A stretch of 64,000 bases of DNA, taken from contig CALDRG010000022.1 of NCBI GenBank assembly GCA_937911265.1, forward strand, positions 3,922-67,921, given 5' to 3'. The translations under genes were made by a program, and so were the position numbers. Positions 41,563 to 49,830 of the stretch are shown here, piece after piece; position 1 is the stretch's first letter; the number at the start of each line of letters is the position of its first letter. The DNA comes from Thalassarchaeum sp002495735. Lineage in GTDB: Archaea > Thermoplasmatota > Poseidoniia > Poseidoniales > Thalassarchaeaceae. A model generated the notes under the pieces. It worked only from the letters and a program-made list of their open reading frames with translations, made no database searches and was not told the origin of the DNA.

Positions 41563-42495
41563 TCAAATCTCAAGCTCGATATTGAGATTTTGTATCAGTT
41601 CCTTGTAGCGGTTCCTGATTGTGACCTCAGTCACACCAGCTACCTCAGCGACCTCGCGCTGGGTCCTGCGCTTGCCACACAGAACGCTAGCGATGTAGAT
41701 GATCGAGGCTGCTATTCCAGTTGGACCTCGTCCACTCGTGAGTTCCTTCTCCTGAGCAGCGGCGATTAGTTCGTATGCCTTCGACTGGACCTCTGCGTCC
41801 AAGTGCAGACCAGAACAGAATCTCGGTATGTAGTCCTCTGGCTTGGTAGGTGGTATCTTCATCTTGAGTTCGCGGACCATGAAGCGGTAGGTCCGACCAA
41901 TTTCCTTGCGGCCGGTTCGACTGGCCTCTCCAATTTCGTCAAGGGTTCGAGGGTTGTTGCACTGCCTGCATGCGGCGTAGAGGCTGGCTGCGGCGACTCC
42001 TTCGATAGAGCGTCCACGGATGAGCCTGGCCTCAACGGCTTTCTTGTAGTTCACAGCGGCTGCCTCGCGAATCGACTTCGGTAGATCAAGGCGGCTAGCC
42101 ATGCGATCAAGCTCGGCCAGAGCCATGGCGAGGTTTCGCTCGGTGGCGTTGCTTACGCGGGAGCGCTTCTGCCACTTCCTCATGCGATAGAACTGGCTTC
42201 GGTAGCGGCTGGAGATTGCCTTTCCAGAGTAGTCTTTGTTCTGCCAGTCAATGTCGGTGGACAATCCCTTGTCGTGCAGCATGACCGTCATAGGTGCTCC
42301 CGTACGTGCGCGCTGATCGCCCTGCTCAGGGCTGAACACGCGCCACTCGGCGCCTTGGTCGATTACGTTGTCTTCTAGGACTAGTCCGCAGTCCTCACAC
42401 ACCACTTCTCCTCTGGTTTCGTCTCTGTTCAAGCTCCTGCTACCGCACTCGCTGCACTTCACAGTGTCTTCCACTAGATATCCTTCATCTGCCAT
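41563..42495 (-). CDS. tfb: transcription initiation factor IIB (TFB)
   Basis: 310 residues. N-terminal zinc ribbon CSECGSRSL plus CEDCGLV, B-finger/reader segment GAEWRVFSPEQG, then two cyclin folds (for example SIEGVAAASLYAACRQCNNPRTLDEIGE and GPTGIAASIIYIASVLCGKRRTQREVAEVAGVTEVTIRNRYKEL) whose last helix-turn-helix reads the BRE next to the TATA box. Complete and typical. It positions RNA polymerase with TBP. It is preceded by its own TATA-like element and divergent from the aconitase gene. Confidence 0.98.
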   Translation of the reverse strand: MADEGYLVEDTVKCSECGSRSLNRDETRGEVVCEDCGLVLEDNVIDQGAEWRVFSPEQGDQRARTGAPMTVMLHDKGLSTDIDWQNKDYSGKAISSRYRSQFYRMRKWQKRSRVSNATERNLAMALAELDRMASRLDLPKSIREAAAVNYKKAVEARLIRGRSIEGVAAASLYAACRQCNNPRTLDEIGEASRTGRKEIGRTYRFMVRELKMKIPPTKPEDYIPRFCSGLHLDAEVQSKAYELIAAAQEKELTSGRGPTGIAASIIYIASVLCGKRRTQREVAEVAGVTEVTIRNRYKELIQNLNIELEI

Positions 42496-42544
42496 TCTTT
42501 CACACCACCCTTGCTGGCAAAGGTAGTAAATCCCGACAGACCAT

Positions 42545-42554
42545 CTTATTTAAG
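42545..42554 (-). promoter_or_regulatory. TATA-like element upstream of tfb
   Basis: CTTAAATAAG on the minus strand (TTAAATA core), about 50 bases before the tfb ATG. It is the strongest A+T element in the 179-base divergent gap between tfb and the aconitase gene; the sequence is palindromic, so it could serve either strand, but its distance suits tfb. Confidence 0.45.
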
Positions 42555-42674
42555 AGTGATAGTAGAAGAAAAAAGTACAACCGCCTTACTGAGCGGCTGT
42601 GTAAGACTATACGACCATTGAGAATGATGAAATAGAGCGCGGCCTTGACGTTAATCGAAAGAGGTGGTGTAACC

Positions 42675-44672
42675 TTGTCCGAACAGTGGCCCCCGGCAGA
42701 GATAGCTCTGACCCCTGGTAAGAGGGTGCTCTTTCTCACCAAGGATCTCGAACTGATACGCAGGCAGCTCTACGAGGGCCTCGATTTGTGTATGGTTGAT
42801 CTTGAGGTCGACGATCTGCTCGATGACATCAACACCGATGTCATGACCCCGGCTTGGGTCTGTTTCGACCACGAGCCGGCAATCATAGCCGAGAACGCCT
42901 ACGCCGGCCTAGTTCACGAAGGGAGGCGTGTGTTCGAGCCTCGCGCATTGCTGGACGGTGGCTTCGAAGCCATAGTATCCGGACACCGTAAGGGCACAGG
43001 GTCAAGCCGCGAGACTGCCGCTCAATGCGAGCGTTGGTCGGGAATCAGGATTGTTATCGCGGCGTCCTTCGCACCGATTCACGAGCGAAACAACATCAAC
43101 CTCGGTCAATTGATGGGTGACTATGGGATGCTGGAGAGGCTGCAATCCGGTGAGAGTATATCGCTGAATGAGTTCACCTCTGAGTACGACCCGGTGACCA
43201 GCCTGATTATTGAAAACGGTGGCATCCTGCCATTTGCGAAGAGTCTCGGAGCGGGAGATATCAGTCTCCCTGAGTTGAAAACCGAGTCGCGACCAATGAC
43301 TATGGTTGAGAAGATGATCGCGAACAAACTTCTGGGTCAGAACGGCGCGGCGCGCTATGTCAAGCCCGGTGACGCCGTACTCTCGCAGGTCGACGGTGGC
43401 TACTCGCATGAGTTCACAACCGCACAGGTCCACGAGTTCCTCAAGCAGGAATACGGCAACGATTACTCGCTTCCCAATCCATCGAAATACGCAGTCTTTG
43501 AGGACCATTTACTGTACGCCACCGGAGTGCCGAAGTTTGGTCGTTTCACAGAGAAGATTCAGACCCTGCGAGATATGCAGCGAGTGTTCCAGCAGCACAC
43601 CGGGGTGCGCGACTATTCCGCGGAGGACGGCATCAGCCCTGGCATCTGCCATCAAGTCGCCAGAGAGGAATTTATCGATGTTGGCGATTTCATTCAAGCA
43701 ACCGATTCTCACACTTGTATGGGCGGTGCTACGAACGCACTAGCCTACGGTGTTGGCTCGACCGAGTACGCCAACCTCGTGCACAACCAATTCGCTTTTG
43801 TACAAGTCCCAGAGAGTATTCGCTTCGAACTGGTGGGTAACCTAGACCCCGGGTGCACAGCCAAGGATGTCATACTCCATATCCTCTGGAAGTATGCCGC
43901 TGAGTCCGAGACACTTGACCGTAGTATGGAGTTCGGTGGCTCCGGACTTGCCAGTTTATCGATGGATGAGAGGGCTACTCTGTGCAACATGGCCACTGAG
44001 TGTAGTGCTAAGACTGGGATATGCGAACCAGACAGTCTCACTGTAGATTGGTTGATGAACCGCAGATCTGGACTGAGTGAGGCAGAGGTGCGCAGCGCCT
44101 TCGTGCTGCCGGACGATGGAGCGGAGTATCACGGCGGAGTGCACACCATCGACCTGGAACAGATCCGTCCGATGGTCGCACATCCCGGCAAGCCCGATGA
44201 GGGAATTCCCTCTGACCCGACAAATGGTGCTTACATAGACGAAATTGGCGAGGTCGGAATAGACATCGCCTACGCGGGTTCGTGTACTGCTGGTAAGGAT
44301 GATGATTTCGCCTTCTACGCACAAGTCACCGAGGCGGCCCTCGAAGCAGGTCTGACAATCCCCGAAGGTGTCGAATGCTACATCCAGTTCGGCTCAAAGA
44401 CGGTGAAGAGTCTGTCCGAGAAGAACGGTTGGAGCGAGATGTTCGAGCGCGCTGGTGTCACGCTAATCGACCCCGGGTGCGGTGCCTGTATAGGAGCTGG
44501 GCCCGGAATTAGTGATGATGCGGAGCAGGTCACGATCTCAGCAATTAATCGCAATTACCAGGGTCGCTCTGGGCCGGGCAAGCTGTATCTGGCAAGCCCC
44601 CTGACTGTGATGGCCAGCGCCTTTGTCGGGAAGATTACGGCGTGGCATCCAGATATCTTTGCACAGGATTAA
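42675..44672 (+). CDS. aconitase-family hydratase with N-terminal swivel domain
   Basis: 665 residues from TTG 42675, which is preceded by GAGGTGGTG with good spacing; an earlier TTG at 42645 is also in frame. The swivel (LeuD-like) domain comes first, with GHRKGTGSSRETAAQCE at about residues 103-119 and SFAPIHERNNINLG. The catalytic LeuC-like domains follow: ATDSHTCMGGATNALAYGVG (first cluster Cys near 348), and DPGCGACIGAGPG (two more, near 602 and 605), completing the 4Fe-4S site. Swivel-first order resembles AcnB without its HEAT domain and is the reverse of AcnA. With icd in the window, citrate-isocitrate conversion is the likeliest activity; homoaconitase or isopropylmalate isomerase remain possible. 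Confidence 0.9.
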   Translation: MSEQWPPAEIALTPGKRVLFLTKDLELIRRQLYEGLDLCMVDLEVDDLLDDINTDVMTPAWVCFDHEPAIIAENAYAGLVHEGRRVFEPRALLDGGFEAIVSGHRKGTGSSRETAAQCERWSGIRIVIAASFAPIHERNNINLGQLMGDYGMLERLQSGESISLNEFTSEYDPVTSLIIENGGILPFAKSLGAGDISLPELKTESRPMTMVEKMIANKLLGQNGAARYVKPGDAVLSQVDGGYSHEFTTAQVHEFLKQEYGNDYSLPNPSKYAVFEDHLLYATGVPKFGRFTEKIQTLRDMQRVFQQHTGVRDYSAEDGISPGICHQVAREEFIDVGDFIQATDSHTCMGGATNALAYGVGSTEYANLVHNQFAFVQVPESIRFELVGNLDPGCTAKDVILHILWKYAAESETLDRSMEFGGSGLASLSMDERATLCNMATECSAKTGICEPDSLTVDWLMNRRSGLSEAEVRSAFVLPDDGAEYHGGVHTIDLEQIRPMVAHPGKPDEGIPSDPTNGAYIDEIGEVGIDIAYAGSCTAGKDDDFAFYAQVTEAALEAGLTIPEGVECYIQFGSKTVKSLSEKNGWSEMFERAGVTLIDPGCGACIGAGPGISDDAEQVTISAINRNYQGRSGPGKLYLASPLTVMASAFVGKITAWHPDIFAQD

Positions 44673-44754
44673 GAGTGATCCTCGGCCGGAGACTTCCATC
44701 CAAAAGAGGCCCCGTGCCATCCGGGTATCGGGAGGACCTGACGGAGGTTTGCGA

Positions 44755-46827
44755 ATGAGCAATGAAAAACCACTAGCCGGGAAACAGAAGCAAATTGCGA
44801 TAAGCGAATTCTTCGAAAAGAACAAGCATTTCCTAGGGTTCGACTCCCTACAGAGATCCATCATCACGGCTGTCAAGGAGGCCGTCGACAATTCTCTCGA
44901 CGCCTGCGAGGAGGAACGGATACTCCCTGATATCAGAGTCGAAATCAACCGACTCAAGGATGGCCGAATAGAGTTGATATCCCAAGATAACGGGCCGGGC
45001 ATACCAAGAGAAGCCATCGAGCACGTCTTCGGCAAGTTCCTGCTTGGATCGAGATTTCACGCAATCAGGCAGACTCGTGGTCAACAGGGAATTGGAATTA
45101 CTGGAGTAGTGATGTACGGTCAACTCACCACAGGCTCGAAGACCACTGTTACTTCAAAGGTCGAAGACGAGTCTTCGGCGGTCCGGGTCGACCTCGGTAT
45201 TGACACGAGGAAAAACAAAGCGATCAAGAGTGGAGAGAGTAGGGACGTCTGGGTCGACGAGGTCACGGGCGAGGAAATCAAACACGGCTTAAAGATACGG
45301 ACCGAGATGAAGGCCAAGTATCAACGAGGCAGGCAGTCGGTCTACCAGTACCTCAGGATGACTTCGATTGTCAATCCACACGCCACCATCAGCCTGACCG
45401 TAAAGGACCGTGACGGGAGTGTAATTGAGGAAGGTCACTGGCCTCGCACCACCGACCGTCTCCCTAGGGTGGTGGCGGAGATTAAGCCCCATCCCCACGG
45501 CATCCACCTCGGTACATTGCAGAGGATGCTACGTGAAGCAGAGGAGAGGAAGATGACTTCATTCCTGAGGCACAACTTCTCCGGAGTCAGCATGAGGGCG
45601 GCCCGGGAGATCCTCAAGAAGGCAGGACTTGAGGAGAGCAGGCAACCCCGCAGAATCAAGGCCGAGGAGGCTCAGGCCGTGCTCGATTCATTCCAGAAGG
45701 TCAAACTCTTGAATCCGCCTACTGATTGTCTCTCTCCTATCGAGGACCTGCTAATCAAGAAGGGGCTATCGAAGGCGATTGATTCTCGCTTCGCCTCGAC
45801 TGTTACCAGAGAAACACGGGTCACTCAGGGCAACCCCTTCCAAATCGAAGTCGGTTTGGTTTTCGGGGGGGACCTAGTCTCTGACAGCCCAATCGAGATC
45901 CTGCGATTCGCCAATCGGGTGCCCCTGATGTACCAGCAGGGCGGATGTCTGCTCACGAAGGCGGTGGAATCTGTCGACTGGAAGCGCTACGGCCTAGATC
46001 AGCCGGGTGGTAGGGGACTACCCAAGGGGCCAGCGGCCGTTCTCATTCACCTCGCCTCTACCAACGTCCAGTTCACCAGTGAGGCAAAGGAAGCCGTCGC
46101 TGTCAACGAGGAGGTACTAGGAGAAGTCAGGAGGGCCCTGATGGAAGTAGGCAAGGGCCTGAAGAACCACCTCAAGAAAAGTTCGCAGAGGAAGAAGGCT
46201 CAAGAGAAGTTTGAGTTGATAAACGTCATTCTCCCTGAGATATCACAGAAAACCTCGCAAATACTAGACCGGGATGAGCCTGATCTAGCGCCGATAATCA
46301 CCCAGATTATGAATGCGGTTTTCTGCGAGGAAGATCTTGGGTGGGACACAACGAGGAAACTGGCGACCTGTGATATCACCGTGTTCAACTACACCGCTCG
46401 AGCACGGGCGTACACAATTTTGGCCAAATGGCCAGAAAGCGAAACTGCCGCCATGGTGGACAACCCTCTCGGAGGTCGTAAGGAGACTCATGGTCTGTGG
46501 GCTTGGCGATTGGACACGCTGGACCCTGGCTCCTCGGCGGTTATCTCGTTCACCGTCTCCGGCCTCAACAAGGGTGATTGGTCGGACATGGAGATATTTT
46601 TCAGAGGCAATGGCGACATCATCGGAGCCACCAAGATTGACGAGAATCTACTCGATGAGATGAGGAACAAGGAGGCTCTTGAAGCCGCAGTGGAAGAGGT
46701 ACGCAGCACGGAAGATCCTGTGATTAAGAATCTTGCTGGGAGAGCCGAAGAGGCGGTTCGGAACCCAAATGATGAGGGTGTAATCGACATGGGGTCATTG
46801 ACTCCAGATCAGGGGGTAGATGAATGA
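44755..46827 (+). CDS. top6B: DNA topoisomerase VI subunit B
   Basis: 690 residues from the ATG of MSNEKPLAG, preceded by GGAGG; the frame is open 44 codons upstream into the aconitase gene but that part is not conserved. The GHKL ATPase domain has the N box (VKEAVDNSLDACEEE), DNGPGIPREAIEHVFGKFLLGS and the TRGQQGIGITG lid; then an H2TH domain near ISFL-type repeats and the transducer domain with its switch lysine region. The C-terminus continues into an Ig-like extension typical of longer archaeal Top6B. With subunit A it relaxes and decatenates DNA by double-strand passage. It overlaps top6A by 4 bases (ATGA). Confidence 0.96.
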   Translation: MSNEKPLAGKQKQIAISEFFEKNKHFLGFDSLQRSIITAVKEAVDNSLDACEEERILPDIRVEINRLKDGRIELISQDNGPGIPREAIEHVFGKFLLGSRFHAIRQTRGQQGIGITGVVMYGQLTTGSKTTVTSKVEDESSAVRVDLGIDTRKNKAIKSGESRDVWVDEVTGEEIKHGLKIRTEMKAKYQRGRQSVYQYLRMTSIVNPHATISLTVKDRDGSVIEEGHWPRTTDRLPRVVAEIKPHPHGIHLGTLQRMLREAEERKMTSFLRHNFSGVSMRAAREILKKAGLEESRQPRRIKAEEAQAVLDSFQKVKLLNPPTDCLSPIEDLLIKKGLSKAIDSRFASTVTRETRVTQGNPFQIEVGLVFGGDLVSDSPIEILRFANRVPLMYQQGGCLLTKAVESVDWKRYGLDQPGGRGLPKGPAAVLIHLASTNVQFTSEAKEAVAVNEEVLGEVRRALMEVGKGLKNHLKKSSQRKKAQEKFELINVILPEISQKTSQILDRDEPDLAPIITQIMNAVFCEEDLGWDTTRKLATCDITVFNYTARARAYTILAKWPESETAAMVDNPLGGRKETHGLWAWRLDTLDPGSSAVISFTVSGLNKGDWSDMEIFFRGNGDIIGATKIDENLLDEMRNKEALEAAVEEVRSTEDPVIKNLAGRAEEAVRNPNDEGVIDMGSLTPDQGVDE

Positions 46828-47936
46828 GTATAAGAAGAGAGAAATCCAAGGACGAGGTGATTCAAGCCCTCCATAATGTGGCTTCAGAGATGCATGACAA
46901 GATGTCCAAGGGCAATCCTCCGACGATGACACTGCCTGTCCGCTCTAAGAGCAACATCGGCTTCGACCAGCGGTTGGGGGTCTACAAATATGGCAAGAAA
47001 AGGACGGTCCGCGACGCGACCAACCTCGGTTCCGCTAAACAGTTACTGCGCTCACTACACGTCACCGAGTTCATCGAGGAGATGATCAACAGTGGTAAGT
47101 CCTCAACCCTGAGAGAGATGTACTACATCTCCGAAGCCTGGGGCAACGGCAAATTCCACTCGCAGAACGAAAGCAATAACCTAGCTGAAGATCTCGAGAT
47201 TGTCACCAAGTGTCTACGCGAGGACTTCCGTCTGAGACCGGAGGAGGACGGGGCGAGAATCATCGGGAATGTGACTTTTGAAGAGCGTAATCGACGTGGT
47301 GACTGGATGAGGATAAACTGTCGCGACGACGTCGGCGACTCTGGATACGGAGTCCCTTACAATGTCGAATCAGAGAAACTCAGACTCATTGATGAGGACA
47401 TAGATTTCATCATGGCAATAGAGACTGGTGGGATGTTCGATCGACTGATTGAGAATGGTTTTGATGAGGAGGCGCGGTGTGCGCTAATCCACCTCAAGGG
47501 GCAACCTGCACGCTCCACTCGTCGAATTATGCGACGAATGAGTGACGAGTGGAAAAAGCCAATCGTGGTATTCGCTGACTGCGACCCATGGTCGTTCAGA
47601 ATCTTTGCTAGTATCGCATACGGGGCTATCAAGACTGCTCATATCTCAGAATACCTGGCGAGCAAGGGGGCGATATATCTCGGGATTACTGCAGATGATA
47701 TTCTCGCTTATGACCTACCTAGCGATGACCTCTCAAAACAAGACTTGGGCGCTCTGCAGGCCGAATTGTCCGACCCTAGATTCTCTACAGGGTGGTGGCA
47801 GCAGCAGATTGAGTTGATGCAGGAGCTCGGGAAGAAGGCCGAGCAGCAGTCCCTGGCCAAGTATGGACTGGATTTCGTGACAGATACCTATCTCCCTGAA
47901 AAGTTGGCTCACCCGGATGTTGGTCTCGCCTACTGA
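46824..47936 (+). CDS. top6A: DNA topoisomerase VI subunit A (Spo11 homologue)
   Basis: 370 residues. The DNA-cleaving tyrosine is in the 5Y-CAP motif STLREMYYISEAWG near residue 98. The Toprim domain has the catalytic Glu in MAIETGGMFDRL and the DxD pair in VVFADCDPWSFRIFASIAYG. The protein forms an A2B2 enzyme with Top6B and cuts both strands with 2-base 5' overhangs. The start overlaps the top6B stop, so the two are translationally coupled. Complete; 370 residues is normal. Confidence 0.97.
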   Translation: MSIRREKSKDEVIQALHNVASEMHDKMSKGNPPTMTLPVRSKSNIGFDQRLGVYKYGKKRTVRDATNLGSAKQLLRSLHVTEFIEEMINSGKSSTLREMYYISEAWGNGKFHSQNESNNLAEDLEIVTKCLREDFRLRPEEDGARIIGNVTFEERNRRGDWMRINCRDDVGDSGYGVPYNVESEKLRLIDEDIDFIMAIETGGMFDRLIENGFDEEARCALIHLKGQPARSTRRIMRRMSDEWKKPIVVFADCDPWSFRIFASIAYGAIKTAHISEYLASKGAIYLGITADDILAYDLPSDDLSKQDLGALQAELSDPRFSTGWWQQQIELMQELGKKAEQQSLAKYGLDFVTDTYLPEKLAHPDVGLAY

Positions 47937-47974
47937 TTGAGAAGTCTGATAGCACGGAGCCATCACCTCACGTC

Positions 47975-48709
47975 GTGGCTGACGTTACACTCTGGGCCAA
48001 AAGGCTCTCAGGAGCCTCGCTACTGCTGGTGCTGATTAGTGTAGTGTCATACTACAACGCCATGCCAGTGATGTTCGACGAGCTCGACCCCGCCCAGCGG
48101 CATCTTCTAGAGTTGGAAGCTGGAGAGAGTGAGGAAGTCACTCTAGAGTTATTTGGAGAGTATGTCGCCCTGCGTGTCACCGAAGGGGATTCGCAGACTG
48201 CTGAACTACGGCTGATTGATGCAATAGGGTCTGAGGAAAGTGGTTCAGCGCCCACGGGTCTAGATGTTGATAGACCGGGTGAGGACGGGACCTTGTATAC
48301 CCCTGTGAGGGTCTTCAGATCGGCTCAGGCCGGTGATTACACCCTACACAACGACGGAAACACTACCCTGTGGTTCGTGGATGATGTATCTGCACAAAAG
48401 GCGCTTTTCGGTAGCGGTTGGTTCGTGATGATGTTCTTCGGGTGTTGCCTTGGATTGCCTCTGGGCGTCATCGCGCTCATACTGGCTCTCGCAGGACGGG
48501 GGCAGCGTAAGAAATCCGGAGGACCCGTAGTCATGTCCAAAGAGGGTAAGTTGCCGACAACCGACGAGTTGTACAGACAGTACCGCGGCCTCCCGGAAGT
48601 AGAGGAGGAGGAATCGATAGCGGATCCCTTCCCTGGTCAGACAACGGTCGGTGAGGAATCCCAGCAGACTGAGGGCGATCGAGATTGGCAAGGCTGGGAC
48701 GAAGGCTGA
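47975..48709 (+). CDS. membrane protein with extracytoplasmic beta domain
   Basis: 244 residues, GTG start, family not recognised. An N-terminal hydrophobic segment (ASLLLVLISVVSYYNAMPV) may be a signal anchor. A roughly 110-residue acidic, strand-rich domain follows (LELEAGESEEVTLELFGEYVALRV, ending DYTLHNDGNTTLWFVDD) that should lie outside. A second hydrophobic segment, WFVMMFFGCCLGLPLGVIALILALAG, leads to an acidic cytosolic tail. The gene follows top6A by 38 bases but has no visible link to it. Similar two-span acidic-domain proteins recur next to surface proteins in this lineage (inference). Its stop abuts that of the next gene. Confidence 0.65.
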   Translation: MADVTLWAKRLSGASLLLVLISVVSYYNAMPVMFDELDPAQRHLLELEAGESEEVTLELFGEYVALRVTEGDSQTAELRLIDAIGSEESGSAPTGLDVDRPGEDGTLYTPVRVFRSAQAGDYTLHNDGNTTLWFVDDVSAQKALFGSGWFVMMFFGCCLGLPLGVIALILALAGRGQRKKSGGPVVMSKEGKLPTTDELYRQYRGLPEVEEEESIADPFPGQTTVGEESQQTEGDRDWQGWDEG

Positions 48710-49003
48710 TTACTGTCTCTTTCTGATTGCTACCATGATTACTGATATCACAAGAATTGCCGCGCCTAGATAGCCAATCATCTGGCCAATGGAATCAACT
48801 CTGTCTCTCATATCACGGCCGTCTTGACACTGGCCCTCATCAGCACCGATAATTTCTCCAATTGTGCCTGTCTCGTCTTCGCATTCGTCGGCAATCCTCT
48901 GATCAATGGTATCAACTACTATTGAAGCAACAAACGACAAAGCCAGCATCAGCAATCCAGCTATGACTAGTACCGTGACTAGTACGGTCTTCCCGGTTCC
49001 CAT
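48710..49003 (-). CDS. small two-span membrane protein
   Basis: 97 residues. Hydrophobic segments at about 6-30 (VLVTVLVIAGLLMLALSFVAS) and 72-92 (MIGYLGAAILVISVIMVAI) flank an acidic roughly 40-residue loop with two cysteines (DECED and GQCQD) that may form a disulfide. It ends in basic RKRQ. No family recognised. It is convergent with the preceding gene (stops adjacent) and divergent from the winged-helix regulator 89 bases away. A real gene is likely because the frame is clean and the two spans are well formed. Confidence 0.55.
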   Translation of the reverse strand: MGTGKTVLVTVLVIAGLLMLALSFVASIVVDTIDQRIADECEDETGTIGEIIGADEGQCQDGRDMRDRVDSIGQMIGYLGAAILVISVIMVAIRKRQ

Positions 49004-49092
49004 GACAGTTTTACTAGTTCGTCGGATATTATCCTATGCTCAAGTTGGGTTTTTAGAAGGCCCCCACTACCCAACCTCAGGTTGGTAAGTAA

Positions 49093-49830
49093 ATGGTAGG
49101 TTTCGACGAGGCGCTCTCGATACTCGAAAACCCTACTAGACGCCAGATTCTCAGGAAATTAGTCAAGGAACCTCACTACCCTCTGCAACTCTCCGAGTTA
49201 CTGAATGTAAGTCAGCAAGCGGTAGTCAAGCACCTCAAGGTCCTAGAGGAATCAGGGTTCGTGGATTCCGAACGTACGCCATCGGAGAAGGGGGGTCCCC
49301 CGAAGAAGATGTACAAGGTCAACCAGTCCTTCTCCCTGCGTCTCGACCTCGGACCTGATTTATTCCGCGCAGAGCACAGGAAGATACCGGCTGGAGGGCC
49401 GATGCGTCTCTCCAACAGATTGCCGCCTGAACTGAATGGAGTGGTCGACAGGTTGGGTACCCGACGCAAGCTCCCGATGGTGGAGGCTATGGGAGTGCTC
49501 TCGGAGTTGGACTCTGCTCTCGAGCGCATAGACGAGCATCGTGACGCTGTGATAGCACTCCATCAGCAGGTGATGAGAAAAGTCTCCCCCAGCATCTCTG
49601 AGCAATCTGGATCATATGAGGAGAGGCAGTTGGCCCACGCTATCATGAACCAACCCCGCAGACCACTCGATTTGGATGCCTTCTCGCAGGGACTGAGAAT
49701 CCAGTCAATGGACGCAGAGGAGATGATGGATACTCTGCGCGAGCGTCTGATGCGAGATTTCGCAGCTAGTCGTGGCCGCCTCGTCGCGGCACGCGAAGGC
49801 ACACCGTTGCCATGGTGGCTAGCACGCTAA
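49093..49830 (+). CDS. ArsR-like winged-helix transcriptional regulator
   Basis: 245 residues. The N-terminal domain reads EALSILENPTRRQILRKLVKEPHYPLQLSELLNVSQQAVVKHLKVLEESGFVDSE, a textbook ArsR-type winged helix with recognition helix QQAVVKHLKVLEE, then a wing ending KKMYKVNQSFS. No metal-binding Cys/His cluster is visible, so it is not a typical metal sensor. Residues about 130-240 are helical and could dimerise (RIDEHRDAVIALHQQVMRKV). Its target is unknown; the neighbouring surface protein is a candidate. Its TAA abuts the stop of that gene. Confidence 0.85.
   Translation: MVGFDEALSILENPTRRQILRKLVKEPHYPLQLSELLNVSQQAVVKHLKVLEESGFVDSERTPSEKGGPPKKMYKVNQSFSLRLDLGPDLFRAEHRKIPAGGPMRLSNRLPPELNGVVDRLGTRRKLPMVEAMGVLSELDSALERIDEHRDAVIALHQQVMRKVSPSISEQSGSYEERQLAHAIMNQPRRPLDLDAFSQGLRIQSMDAEEMMDTLRERLMRDFAASRGRLVAAREGTPLPWWLAR

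Noticed and set aside
44623..44754. Upstream extension of top6B
   Set aside because: The frame is open for 44 more codons but overlaps the aconitase C-terminus and is not like topoisomerase VI B; a GGAGG-preceded ATG at 44755 fits the family start.
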